DNA of 56,239 bases from Gnetum montanum. Its lineage: Eukaryota > Streptophyta > Gnetopsida > Gnetales > Gnetaceae. The notes under the pieces were generated by a model. It searched no databases, was not told the DNA's origin, and was given only the letters and a program-made list of their open reading frames with translations. Location: positions 136,477 through 192,715 of the forward strand of contig MNCI01000885.1 of NCBI GenBank assembly GCA_015680685.1, written 5' to 3'. Shown here in pieces: positions 1 to 10,508 of the stretch (position 1 is its first letter; each line of letters begins with the position of its first letter). Position numbers and translations under genes: made by a program.

Positions 1-242
1 GCACTAGGAAAGCAGGAAATGAAAGAAATAAATGAAACCACGTGCTGCAAGGTTTATCCAATCAAGTTCGTCTTTATTGCCGTACACAACTTGGGTTCAA
101 GTTACAAGCTGCTCGAATAAAGAGCCGTTCACTCTAGGACTCCTACTGCGGGCACATGGGGAAATATTCTAACTCTGGAGTGATCAATTTGCCAGAGCTT
201 CGCTACACTAGCTAGGATTGGGAAATGAAGGGAGTGCCGCCT

Positions 243-252
243 CTTATTTATA
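243..252 (-). promoter_or_regulatory. TATA box of the left family A LTR
   Basis: TATAAATAAG on the minus strand, at the same place in the LTR as the TATA boxes at 6310 and 12499 in A1. Transcription would run leftward out of the window. Confidence 0.65.
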
Positions 253-269
253 GATATGGCAGTGGGACC

Positions 270-291
270 CGATATCGCGTACGCGATATCG
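270..291. repeat. 22-bp perfect CpG palindrome in LTR U3
   Basis: The 11-base arm CGATATCGCGT is followed directly by its exact reverse complement, with another GCG just after. It lies about 20 bp upstream of the TATA box in LTR orientation. Degraded copies sit at about 6271-6292 and 12460-12481. A symmetrical site this close to a promoter is a candidate protein-binding element; the function is inferred. Confidence 0.75.
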
Positions 292-318
292 CGGCCTAGT
301 GTAAGTCGCGTCTCATCA

Positions 319-864
319 AGTATGATTCAAAGTATTTTGTAGAGAGAAAATATGCAAGCTACTTACTCTGCCATATCTTAACATATGTGAGTTTCATCAT
401 ATTAAAGATTAAAAGTTAGCAACATCTTCTCCTTTCAATTTCACTCAAAATTCAAAGTTAATTTATTCATTTTTCTACTTTAATTTTATCTACATTCCTA
501 ATCACATCCAAATCTAAATTTTAAATCTATAGAAATCAAAAACTTTTTCTTATCACGACCTAATCATAACTTGTGGTATCATTAGTCAATTAATCACCAC
601 TTATGATCAACTTGTGTTTAGTGCAAGTATCACCCCATGAGGTAACCACTATTTGTGATAAACATTTCTAGCTTCTACTATCAACCATGACCACAACCCA
701 TGGTTCTTCTACATGACTCATGATCCATTCTAAAAAGTAAGATAAATATACCATGACTCATGGATCAATCATGGTATTATTAAATTAGCTCACCATGACT
801 CAAGGTACCTTGTGGTACACTCATGGAATCCTCAAATCAATATATTTTCCTATTTCTTTCAAAT
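319..864. other. AT-rich intergenic DNA with CATGACTCATG repeats
   Basis: No coding region recognised. From about 687 to 880 the motif CATGACTCATGG and close variants recur at least four times (for example near 708, 754, 795 and 866). TGACTCA-type cores can bind bZIP proteins, but nothing nearby looks like a gene, so I treat them as a local simple repeat. Confidence 0.5.
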
Positions 865-890
865 CATGACTCATATTCATCCTATGATTA
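865..890. repeat. Candidate LINE target-site duplication, left copy
   Basis: This 26-base stretch starting CATGACTCAT and ending TATGATTA sits directly before the LINE poly(T). An imperfect match starting CATGACTTACAT and ending TATGACTA is at 4699-4726, just past the 5' end of LINE-like sequence. CATGACT motifs are common locally, so the match could be chance. Confidence 0.35.
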
Positions 891-904
891 TTTTTTTTTT
901 TTTT
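891..904 (-). other. LINE poly(A) tail
   Basis: Fourteen T on the plus strand, equal to a poly(A) tail at the 3' end of the minus-strand LINE. AT-rich flank changes abruptly to the GC-richer LINE body here. Confidence 0.75.
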
Positions 905-1668
905 GGAAAAGATCGAGAGAATTTATATTCCAAAAAAAAAGAGCTATAACACTGTACAGCACAGGCCAGGGTCGCTGACCTCACTCCCAACAAGGGAAAT
1001 CAAGCAGAAAAAACTCCATGGATCACCCCTACGACACCTAGATTTCCTGAACCAACTTTTGAGACAAAAATTTTTGTGTACAATCTTGAAAATACCAGCT
1101 TCCCCATCTCCCATGGCTACCTTCCAGGGGAATTTTCTCTGGACTGTGCGTTCTTACTGACAAGGTGCATGCCAGTACCTAGCCACCTAGGTTCAGCCAC
1201 CAGGCAACGTCGATTTTTGACAATGAACTGGGTAATTCCTGTCGGATGGACCGTGGATGAGTCTGCAATCCAGAGCCACGGCGGGGCTGGTGGCTGCACG
1301 ATGGATGTCCACTATTGTCCCCCCGTGCTGCTGCTAGGATCATCTCTTCTCCTTGATGGTTCCTCCTCCCGGGTCTATCACTGTTGATCTCATTCCTCGG
1401 GATTGATAGGTGGGGTGAGAGTGGCTCTATTCCTATTCGTCCCCATCCTGGCCACCCGTCGCTAACGTTGATGCTGGTATCTCAATTCTGGATGGGTCAT
1501 AGCTACACTGATTTCGTTCTAGAGTTTTCAAACCCTACCTGCCAGTATTGCCATGCTAGGGAGGGCCACCCCTTTGAAGATGCAGTCGTTCCAGGTGCGT
1601 CACAGGATCCAAAGCACTGCCAACGTCGGTAAATTACCAAAAAATTTTGGGGAATGGAGGTCTGTCGT

Positions 1669-3215
1669 CTACCATAGTTGCATGGTTACATGGCACTCAT
1701 GCAGGAAGTGCTGTAATGTTTCTACATGGCAGTTGCACAAAGGGAAATGGTTGCTGATATTCAGGCCGCATGTTTGCAGCAAGGTCCGAACAGGAAGGGC
1801 GTGGTGCAGGATTAGGCACCCGAACATTTTTATTTTCTCTGGTAGAACCCCCTTCCACAGCCACATCTAGCGCAGATCCATTACGTACTATTTTTGGAGG
1901 AGCTGCTGGTGCTGTAGGGAGATCTCGTATTCATGGCCCAATGATCTTGCATGCGTACAGAGTTGCCTCTAGCTGTGGGAACCGGAGTTGGCCGCCGCCC
2001 ATGGGCAATATTTCTTCCACAGGATTTGTGCCCAGAGAGGGGGGTCCTCGTTTGTTGCAGTTAGTCTCAGGAGGAGTCTTTGTCTGCCTAAGGCTACTTC
2101 CATCATGAAGGGGAGTATGCCAANCCCCCCCCCCCCCCCCCCCCATGGTATGGGGCCTTGCAGTGTTTTCCCATGCCACCAGATGCATTTTCTTCCCCCC
2201 TTTTCCACCGGACCACACAAAGTCGCAGATAATGGAGTCAATTTTTGTGGTGACTCCCATTGGTGGAGATGTCATGCAGGCAGACGTTAATTTCCTTGCA
2301 TACTTGATCCAACGCTAGCATGCTGTTAAAAGCGTTGAGCAGGTTTGCCCCAAGGACGTCCTCGAATTCACAAAAGAATTCAATGGGCCAGCCGTCAGGT
2401 CCCGGGGCCTTATCTGCTGGCATTTCTTGCAGCACGATCCGAAGTTCTTGGCGGGAGAATGGTTGTAGAAGGCATGAGTTATCCGTTGGATTTAATATTT
2501 TCTGTATGGGCACAAAAATCGGGTCCGTCGGCTGCCATTTCCAGATCCGCTGCTAGTATTGAAGGAGTCTGTCGGCCCCTGATGGATCTTGCAGTAATCG
2601 CTACAGTGGTCGTTGGCCATTCCGGTGATGCACCTTTGTTGTTGCAAAAAAGAATTTCGTGTGCCGATCCCCTGCCCTCAGCCACTGCATACAGACCTAT
2701 TGACACCAATATTCTTCCTCTTCACGGTGTAGTAGCTGTAGCTCGTCCTGGAGGGCGAGTTCTTCTCCTATGTGATCGGCCCCTTGTTCCTGTTGTTTCT
2801 GGGTTGCCAGTAACTTGGCCTAGATCTGCATTCTGTAACCTTTGAAGCAATATTTTTCTTCTGTCCCTATATTTTTAATGTAACTTTTGAGGGTCTTTAA
2901 CCCTTTTTTCAAGAATTCACGTGGTTCCACAGTTGGCGTATACTCCTGCCAAATGTCCTGAACCATTTCACCCAGCCACGGCATACTTAGCCAGGTGCGT
3001 TCAAACCGGAAGGGGCAGCGGCACTGGAACTCATCGCAGCTATGCTCCTGATGGCTATGCCACCCTAACCATTGAAGCACATGAGCTTCTGATTGCTGAA
3101 GTTTCATTTCCTGTAAGCACACGATATCACATCGTTCGTCTTGCACCAAACATTGGAGGGTATGTCATTTGTATGGGGTACCCTGGCCCCTGCAGTTCCA
3201 TGAAAGAATCTTCAT
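1669..3215 (-). pseudogene. LINE ORF2 (endonuclease / reverse transcriptase / zf-RVT) pseudogene
   Basis: Right to left: an APE-type endonuclease start with SWNCRGQG (about 3205) and CDIVCLQEMK (about 3120-3090), then a jump straight to the post-endonuclease FRFERTWL segment (about 2995), so the catalytic core is missing. The RT entry motif DKAPGPDGWPIEFF lies near 2385-2430. Soon after, the sequence passes to the RT thumb/connection segment KIDSIICDFVWSGG (about 2245-2205) and KMHLVAWE, so the palm with its A/FADD box is absent. A zf-RVT zinc-binding tail follows at 1866-1669 (PLCNCHVETLQHFLHECH). Several frames are used, with in-frame stops, so no active enzyme is possible. Family assignment is firm; exact ends are approximate. 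Confidence 0.85.
2124..2144. other. N followed by 20 C: assembly weak point
   Basis: An undetermined base at 2124 is followed by C20 in the LINE, at the point where related LINEs encode a Met-Gly-Gly-Leu-Gly segment. The unbroken homopolymer beside an N suggests a sequencing or assembly problem, so reading frames across it are unreliable. Confidence 0.8.
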
Positions 3216-3784
3216 GGAGACATGTGTCTATGGTAAACCTCCTGGAGTGTGGGCTATACTCCCAGGTCAATGAACAACTGCGTAATCTTGTGACTACTTA
3301 TGTTTTTATCTGATTGCCCCACCTTGGCCGCTGGAAGGGATACCGTCATCCCCTGTGTGTGCGATGTGGCTTGCCCCTCGAGGGGATCGCTGGGTCTCGC
3401 CAAACCATAGCTGGTGTTTATCTAGTCGGTGACCGGTGGTGGGGATAGGTCTTCCCTGAGGGGGCTCTCCTCCCCCCAAGCAGGGCTACGCAGTGATCCG
3501 CAATCAACTTGCTTTGATGCTAACCCTGTCCGGTATTTCTAAGTCTAGATTGCTTTAGGTCCCTAAGCCCCTACCCCTACTAGGGCATGGTAATAAGGCT
3601 TACTCATTGTATTCAACTAGGCTTCCCCTACTTTTTCCTGCTGTCCTTCCCCACATGGGTCTACCTTTGCCTTTTCCTACATCCTACCTGAACCAGGGAG
3701 TGGCCGATCAGCAGTGGTGAACTGACTGTGAATCCTGTCTATCATGGGGGGTCTTTCCCCACGAAGGAGATCCCATCTTGTATG

Positions 3785-4255
3785 CTAAGTCTCCCCTTTA
3801 GGCGTCTGTGGTTTTCTGGTGATGACCCTACCTTTGCTGCCCATAATCTGCCATCCCTCCCCTGGGGCAGGTGCTAGATCTTTTCCCCTCCTGGAGTCCC
3901 TCATCTGGGATGGTGTCATTGGCAGGTTTTCAAAATTCACCCTAACCCTCTCTTCGCCAAGATCTGTGTCTAGGACCAACTCCTCAATTGGCTCTATTGA
4001 GAGCAGAGGTCGCCATACGTAGAATCTGGCAAAACTCAGGTGTTCCATAGCCTCAGTGTACTAATCAAACTTGATGAACTCACTGAATAGAGTAGGGAGC
4101 AAGTGGAGGAACTCCGTCAACCAATATTCGAGGGGGAGGTCGTGTAACCGCACCCAAATCAGTGCCCGATCAAATAGGTTTGGGTCCCGATGGGCCCCCG
4201 GGTGCCAAGGCACCAGAGCTAGCCCACGAGCCCCATAGAACCAAGGTCCCCCCAC
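3785..4255 (-). pseudogene. LINE ORF1 (DUF4283-like) pseudogene
   Basis: Two minus-strand pieces, 4255-4061 and 4048-3785, separated by a stop. The first has ALIWVRLHDLPLEYW, the signature of the DUF4283 domain in plant LINE and other retroelement ORF1 proteins. The second continues with a segment like HLSFARFYV and a stretch rich in acidic and basic residues, as seen after DUF4283. The zinc knuckle that normally follows is not visible. ORF1 proteins bind element RNA. The upstream part (4256-4700) is GC-rich and probably belongs to the ORF1 start, but I cannot fix an initiation codon. Confidence 0.7.
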
Positions 4256-4698
4256 AAGAATCTATTCTCGTTCCTCCAGGGAGGTGAAGCTAAATAGCAA
4301 ACAGTCACCTGTCAAGCATTTGACTAATACCGTGTCTAGCCGCCACACTACCCGAGCCCAACGTTGGACCAGATCGATCCGTGGCCGAGCCCCTTCAGAC
4401 ACGAACTTGCCAATCAGGCTGCACTTCAACTGATCTAGTGTGTCTTTGTCAGGGTGTCTAACTTTGATCCCCAGTGTTGTTCCTTCTCAGTAGTATTCAC
4501 CTGTATCACGAGTCTTGTCTACTGATCCTATCATCTCACCATGAGCCATCATTGTTTGGGCTGCCACGTCTTGGACCGTCACACCTGTCTCCCCGCCTTT
4601 GGTTGCCACACTCGTCTTCCCTCCATGTGCTGTCACCGCTCCTTGGATGCTCTACAACTCCCGCTGCGCTTCCATCCCGCTCCATGACCGCTTCCAAC

Positions 4699-4726
4699 CA
4701 TGACTTACATTGTAATACTATGACTA
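4699..4726. repeat. Candidate LINE target-site duplication, right copy
   Basis: Imperfect partner of 865-890, located where GC-rich LINE sequence gives way to AT-rich flank. See the left copy for the caveat. Confidence 0.35.
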
Positions 4727-5920
4727 GTGGTGAATTAAAAAATCATCATTTCATTTAAAAATATCTAGAACTTTAATCTTCTACCAAAAGATGATCCTAT
4801 TATCAATAATTTATGGCATATAGTCATCTAGTTCTAATTTTGATAACCCTCATATCTTCCCTATTGTAAAGATTATTTCATCTCATATTATTAAGTCTTA
4901 GTCATGTTGGGTAAAGTTAAATAATATTACATCCATAATTATGTAGGAGCCATATCATGTAATGTAAAAGAATATATCTTCATTCATAATAAAACATAGG
5001 AAATGGAAACTTTCTTTGTTTTATGTTATGGGGTTTTGGAACTAAAAATATTTAAAATATAGATACACTTTAAGATATATAGCCTAACTAGAATTTTAGG
5101 GCGTGTCAAACTCTTAAAAAATAATATCAATATTAGAAAAATTTAGTGTATATTAGATCATCAAAGAGAAAGTCTAAAGAAAAAGCCCAACAATTTTGGA
5201 GATGCATTTTCAAGTTTTCATCCTTATAACCAATGTTTAAAAACCTCCTCTCTAAGGTAGGAAAAGGATCAAGTCTTACTCTTATTCAAAAGTACCCTTA
5301 TGGGTTTTCACTTCTTACAAAAGGGTTTCTTCTAAAAAGAAGGATAACACTCTCTCTAACGATAAAAGGGTACATCAATTTAAAATAATGAATAAATAGC
5401 AATGAAAGAAGAAAGCTTTCCATTTTTGAGCCTCTAAAACAAAATGAAATTGATAATATAAGAAATAAATTAATTGTTTAGCTTTCATTGGAAGTTTTTT
5501 TTTCATTGTGAGTTTTTCTTTTCTTTTTTTCTTTTTTACCTAAAGTTGTAGATGAAAAGTGACATGTTTTAGAATTTGGTATTTAACTCTTGAAGAAAGG
5601 TCATAGTTATGCTTTTGCTACTAGAAAATAATTTAACATTCAAGCTTGCAAATAAAGAGAATACTATAACACAACATTAACTACCACTATGCTAATACTT
5701 ATTTGATTTTCTTAAAATTACACGGAATTTGTTATAGATATATTAAGAACCATAGTTACACCTTGCACAATCTTGATAAGCATGAAAGTCTATAGGAAAA
5801 ATCATTCATCAACTAGTTTCAAAAATACATTATTACTATGGGATAGGATAATGTGTACTTTCATCATTATTATAGAAGATTCCTATGGGAAAAAATATAT
5901 TAATATATTATAAATATATA
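4727..5920. other. AT-rich intergenic DNA, nothing recognised
   Basis: No ORF, RNA gene or repeat boundary that I can support. Poly(A/T) runs and short ATA-rich tracts only. Confidence 0.5.
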
Positions 5921-6053
5921 ACTAAGTTAATTTTATTCACGTTTAGTTAAAAATTAAATGAGTAATTATAATTTTTAAAAATTGGCAACATATTTTTCAT
6001 ATCGTTTATAGTAGTAGAGATCAAGGTAGCATCATCTACATACAAAAGAAAAT
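5921..6053 (-). pseudogene. Possible RT fragment with a YVDD box
   Basis: Read on the minus strand from 6053, this encodes NFLLYVDDATLIS and then, about 30 codons later and after one stop, LNVNKINLV. That spacing (Y-x-DD, then a short basic N-K motif) is like the RT palm of L1-type LINEs, though a copia RT also carries YVDD. No further RT blocks are readable on either side, so this is a small old relic or chance. Confidence 0.3.
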
Positions 6054-6126
6054 TCACTACTTAGAATCCAATTTTAATAGTATGACTATCTTGCCCATCG
6101 CATAACCACTTGTGCATTTGATCTCT

Positions 6127-6205
6127 AACAAACTAACAACCTATCCACGACCCCTTCTATAGCTGGCATCCTCCTTATACTAAAAAACCTAATAAGTACT
6201 CACTA
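6127..6205. repeat. Diverged direct repeat left of element A1
   Basis: Begins AACAAACTAACAAC and contains TATAGCTGGCATCC. It matches 13574-13655 on the other side of A1 at most positions in the same orientation. With A1 removed the two copies lie about 400 bp apart, so they predate the A1 insertion. Confidence 0.6.
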
Positions 6206-6223
6206 GGTAACCCATACACCTAT

Positions 6224-7030
6224 TGATGGGACGCGATATCGCATGGGCCACAATATTGCGTCTTTCCCCGCCATATCGCATACGCAATATCATGGTCCAT
6301 CACCAGTTCTATAAATAAGAGGCGGATCTCCCTTGTTTCTCCATCTAGATCTAGACCTTAGCCAAACTCATGTCATTTTTCCATTCCAGAGTTAGAATAA
6401 TTTCCATGTGCCCGCAGTAGGAGTCCCAAAGTGAATGGATCTTTATTCGAGCAATTCTATAGCTGAGCACACGATTGTGTATGGTAATAAAGATGAACTT
6501 TTCGATAAACCTTGTAGTGCATGGACTAAGCTAAATAGGACTTTAATTATTGTTAATTTTTTAAATGCTTTCTTAAGGACTTAATCTCTCTCAACCCTCA
6601 ACTCTCATAGTTAAGTGCATTCAGTACGACCGCTTCGAGCACGTGTGTTATGCTTGGTAATCCCAGTAGCGAATAACATTTGGTAATCCCAGCAGTGTTG
6701 CATTGGTTCTTGGTGTGAAACAGCAAGTGGGAATGGATACTAATGCTAAGGTAATTAAGGCTTAGTTGGTTAAAGTTAGTTACTTAATCTCTTCACCCTT
6801 TCCCTCATTAGCATAGGCGATAAAAACATAAAAGATATAAAAATCACATGCCTCAAGCTTACTTAACCATACAACCATCAAAGATACAAGTAACCTTGGG
6901 AGGACAACAATTCATTAACCTTAGGTGTTCCATAAGGGGTGTAGGCACTTAGTCTGCAGAGTTCAACCGGATCGCATGTGTCACGCTCGTATTCGTATGG
7001 TTGAGTGTAGGGGTACCTCGCCACTCATCA
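6224..7030 (+). repeat. A1 5' LTR
   Basis: 807 bp, from TGATGGGACG to CCACTCATCA. U3 has decayed GATATCGC motifs and a TATA box (6310-6318). Further on, a short internal repeat TTGGTAATCCCAG(T/C)AG occurs twice (about 6654 and 6680). Its partner is 12430-13179. Confidence 0.92.
6310..6318 (+). promoter_or_regulatory. A1 5' LTR TATA box
   Basis: TATAAATAA, conserved at the same position in all family A LTRs in the window. It would drive the A1 genomic RNA. Confidence 0.7.
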
Positions 7031-7049
7031 TTGGCACCGTTGCTAAGGA
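7031..7049 (+). promoter_or_regulatory. A1 primer binding site (tRNA-Asp type)
   Basis: TTGGCACCGTTGCTAAGGA follows the LTR directly. It differs by a few bases from the complement of the 3' end of plant tRNA-Asp (TGGCGCCGTTGCCGGGGA), the primer known for Athila-type elements. The mismatches are mostly transitions. Confidence 0.8.
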
Positions 7050-7176
7050 CTAAGTTGTTTGTGCACTAAGTAGAACATAGGAAATCATCCACATCATTTG
7101 GAAGCTTAAACAAACCCTTAGGATTAATGATACAAAAAATTTAAACAACGGTCAACAGCACACCGACAAGATAATA

Positions 7177-10100
7177 ATGTCTTCTTCTCATAAAAGCAGT
7201 TCACCACCTAGGGATCACACAAGAGATAGTCAGTGGCATAACATAAACAAGAACCACCAGTTCCTCAAAAATTCAGTGTGGTATATATTCATCATGATGA
7301 ATATATATCTAATTTTACCTTTGTCTTCCATCAAGATGAATAACTACAATGGTGTGACTTGAAGGGTAACATAGTGTTGCCTCCAGATAGAGCAGCCCCC
7401 AAAATGCTCCTTCATGCCCTTGCATGAATTGACATGTTGCAATTATACGCTGAGTACATTGCATGCGATTACAACATGAGGGACTACCATCCCACAAAAG
7501 TGCAACGTCAGCGGGACTTGCGGTAGGAGAGTCACCATACATTGTTGAAGGGCAAAGGCCCCCGTAATGCTTCGTCCATCATAAGAGAAATTAAGGGTGG
7601 TGAACATATCTCAATAGGTTCTCCATGAAATGATGTTCCCCCTCCTAATGATAGTGAGGAGGTGGGGTATCAAAACCTGTGCTCTACGATACATAACCCT
7701 AGTTCTGATTCCCATGAACACCAAGTGTTCACTGAGGGAACACAAGCACAAGATAAGGGTAAGCATTCTGATCTTCATCACGATTAGGGCCATAGCCACC
7801 GAAGAGAAGGTAAGAAACATTGTCATGGTGATGGTTCCCCTTCTTCTTCACCTTCAATGCATCATTCACCCTCTCCTTCCACATCCAGACATAGTCACAA
7901 AGAGCACAACTATGAGGATAAGCATAAGGATAAGCAAAATGAGAGACCTTGACGAGAGAGTCGAGAGTGAAGACAAGGGCATTCTAGAGAGTCAAGGCAT
8001 AGAAGGGAAAGTAGGAAACAACATAAGCATCATAGACTTCATGAGGGAGATGATCATGACAAACCCCTACTAGCAACCTAGAGTATGTTAGACATTACGG
8101 AGGCTATGAGAATACCTACAAGGCACTAGAAAGATACCCAGATTAAGAGACTAGACATGAATAATATCCCACCGTTTGAGGGGGAATACAATGTTGATCC
8201 ACAGAATCAATTATAGGCATTCCACGATGCCTGTGCCTTGCAAAATATTGAAAATGAGTGGCAAAATTTAAATTTGTTCCCTACGACACTCATAAAAGAA
8301 GTAGAAAGTTGGTATTGATCTTTAGAACTAGAATCCATTAGATGGTGGAGTACGAGGCTAGAATTGTTTAACGATAAATACCAAACATACTCTAGAATGT
8401 CAAAATTGCGTAAGTAGATCCAAGGATGGAAGCAAGGTAATCATGAACCCTTGGATGCTGCCATGGGCCAATATTATGCATTGCTACATTGTTGCCCGGG
8501 CCATGGTTATGCACAACGGGATCAACTACACCACCTCGTAGATGGGCTAAGACACGAAAATAGGAAAGCCCTTGGGACATATGCCTAAGGGAGATTATCT
8601 GAACTTAGGTTCCATGAAGTTCATAGATTGTGGAGCAAGTAGCTAAGGAAGAAGGGGAGATACAGAAAAGAGAAAGCACAAAAGAATATAACTACGATCC
8701 TTCCCTCCGAAAGAGGGGAGTGAGATTCTATGAGGAAGAGGATGAGTCACCACTTGAAGATTTGGTGAATAGAAAAACCTTGCCACTTTAAAAGTTAACA
8801 ACTGAAGTGTTGGCTAAGGTAGATCAAATGTAGGACTCCTTAGACAGTAGATTCAAAACTATTTTGAAAATCTTAGAGGAGTCTAAGGAACAAAGTAGTG
8901 ACCATGATAAGAAAAAGTGGAGAGATTCAGACCATGCATGTAACAAGGGTAAGGGAAAATGACTATCATCGATGAGGTTGTGGATTCAGATACAGACAAT
9001 GACAGTAGATGTGAGATCTGCCAATATTACCATCCTAAGGGATGTTGCCCAATAATCTCACATCTACAAGAGTCTGGGGTGTATGCACTCAACCCAAGAC
9101 TTAACAAACGGCAAGCACCCCAAAGGTTACCTTATCCCTGAGGTAACCCAAGGTAGTTCCACCAACCATTAACATATTATCCAAGTGCAACTCTTCCACA
9201 ACCTATCGAGCAACACTAGTAGTGGCAATACTCACAATTATGGGGGATGCCACTACCGAGACAACAATACCCTTACCGGCAACCAAATCCATATGGCTAT
9301 TACATGCAGTAACCAGTTTCTCCAAGTGACTCTATCGATCACGTGACTCCACAACGACACTACTAATTTCGGGAGTATTTTAAGACTCCCTCTCCTGGAA
9401 GAGACACTCCACATGTATACCATCCTCTGAATCCATCTGCATCTCTTATGCCGATAGTTCCACTACCACCCGCTCCAACGATGCAAGGGGAATTCCCCAC
9501 TCAACCGCAGCAACGTAATGCTATGAGAGCTGTAAACCTGCAACCCACTACTAGTTCTAACAACCATACAAAGAGAAGATCCTTCTTTAGAATCAACAGT
9601 CCAAACAAGCTCTCACAACCACAAGTGGTTGAGTCTATGACCACTCCTCCATCAATAATGGCTTCAAAGCTGCCTTCAAACCAACAACAAAGCTCAACGC
9701 ACACAGTTATGTTAACACATAACGTTACTGACTGGATAAAGGTGGGCCACCTTCCCAGGAAACTCTTTGACCCTGGAAGTCCCTTAATCTACCTCCAAGT
9801 CACTGGGAATGAACCACGTAAGGCTCTTCTTGACTCAGGTTCCGGACTCAACTTAATATCAAGAGATATGTATAAAACCTAGAACCTGCCTCCACTCAAA
9901 AAGAGCAATATTCAATTAGAGCTGGCTGACCAGTCCATCACTGTCCCTTTGGGACTTGTGGAGGACATTATTACCACTATGTGTGGTTGGTCATACCCAG
10001 CTAATTTCCTAATGATAAAAGTCAACAATAATAAATGGGACTTCCCAATTATAATGTGGAGGACATGGCTAAGTACCATAAATGCATGGCTAGGAATCCA

Positions 10101-10491
10101 CAATCTTTCCTTGGAAATATCTAAGGAAAACATTCATGGAAAGATTGAGAAGAAGAAAGTTCCATGCATCACATACAGTGATACTGAGGGTGATGACATA
10201 CAAGAATGCTCAACATCTCCTGTATGCAACCGGTGTGCCTAGGAAACTTAGATAAAAAGGTGCCTATATGTAGCAACCACACAACAAGAGAACACCCAGT
10301 GGTTGATAGCTAATCAAGATAGTAGCCCACCAATACGCATGGAACTAACTGGGGGAACAACTTGCAACAACAACGAAAGCATAGATACATTGGAATATGA
10401 GTGTCACCAACTTCCAACCCTTAATCTAAAAACATCAATTGGGAGAAGTTGGACACTTCTAAAAAATTTAAATAAGCGCTCATTATTTTGA
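7177..10491 (+). pseudogene. A1 gag-protease polyprotein (degenerate)
   Basis: The chosen start, ATG at 7177 (MSSSHKSSSP), matches the A2 gag start. The nominal frame runs from 7177 to a TGA at 10489 with many stops and at least one frameshift (about 7260) and another near 10220. The capsid-like region is at about 8140-8420 (NNIPPFEGEYN, IKEVESWY, NDKYQTYS). A zinc knuckle CEICQYYHPKGC (C-x2-C-x3-H-x3-C) is at about 9016-9051. A Pro/Gln/Tyr-rich linker follows to about 9700. The aspartic protease is at about 9720-10140 with LLDSGSGLNLIS (about 9827-9862). A reading matching A2 continues to about 10480, the linker just before RT, where homology stops. Gag packages the RNA and PR cleaves Gag. 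Stops are often TAG for expected TGG or CAG. Confidence 0.85.
9720..10140 (+). pseudogene. A1 retropepsin domain
   Basis: Active-site triad region LLDSGS at about 9827 and a following LADQSITVPLGLVEDI block, then a hydrophobic PIIMWRTWLS block that corresponds to the usual PIILGRPWL of plant gypsy proteases. A TAG at 9880-9882 replaces a Trp codon, judging from A2 (YKNWNLPPL). The triad Asp is intact. Confidence 0.8.
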
Positions 10492-10508
10492 ATCTCTCCC
10501 TTTCAATT

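Larger units (their letters stand above)
1..318 (-). repeat. Family A gypsy LTR, 5' portion (truncated by window start)
   Basis: On the minus strand this begins TGATGAGACGCG at 318 and runs out of the window. It matches the start of the A1 LTRs (6224 and 12430): CpG-rich GATATCGCG motifs, then TATAAATAAG (minus, 243-252), then the shared stretch ending in the 'cccgcagtaggagtcc' block. The DNA just right of 318 has no polypurine tract, so 318 is an outer edge of the element: either the 5' LTR of a minus-strand element lying to the left, or a solo LTR. Its CpG sites are better preserved than in A1, which suggests a younger copy. The target duplication would begin with AGTAT at 319-323, but its partner is outside the window. 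Confidence 0.85.
891..4698 (-). mobile_element. L1-type plant LINE, internally deleted
   Basis: A non-LTR retrotransposon read right to left: ORF1 (DUF4283-like) at about 4255-3785, ORF2 from about 3215, a 3' untranslated part, then a poly(A) tail seen as T14 at 891-904. The domain order is that of plant L1-clade LINEs, but the copy is about 3.8 kb, where full-length plant elements are usually about 6 kb or more. The endonuclease core and the RT palm are missing. It is clearly more GC-rich than its flanks, and that change supports the 5' boundary near 4700. Confidence 0.85.

Noticed and set aside
2345-2845. 166-codon plus-strand ORF
   Set aside because: Opposite strand to LINE ORF2, whose RT and endonuclease motifs are clear on the minus strand here. 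It is a shadow ORF.
7630-8073. 147-codon plus-strand ORF in A1
   Set aside because: It lies in A1 gag but in a frame without Gag motifs. I treat it as a by-product of frameshifts in the gag pseudogene.
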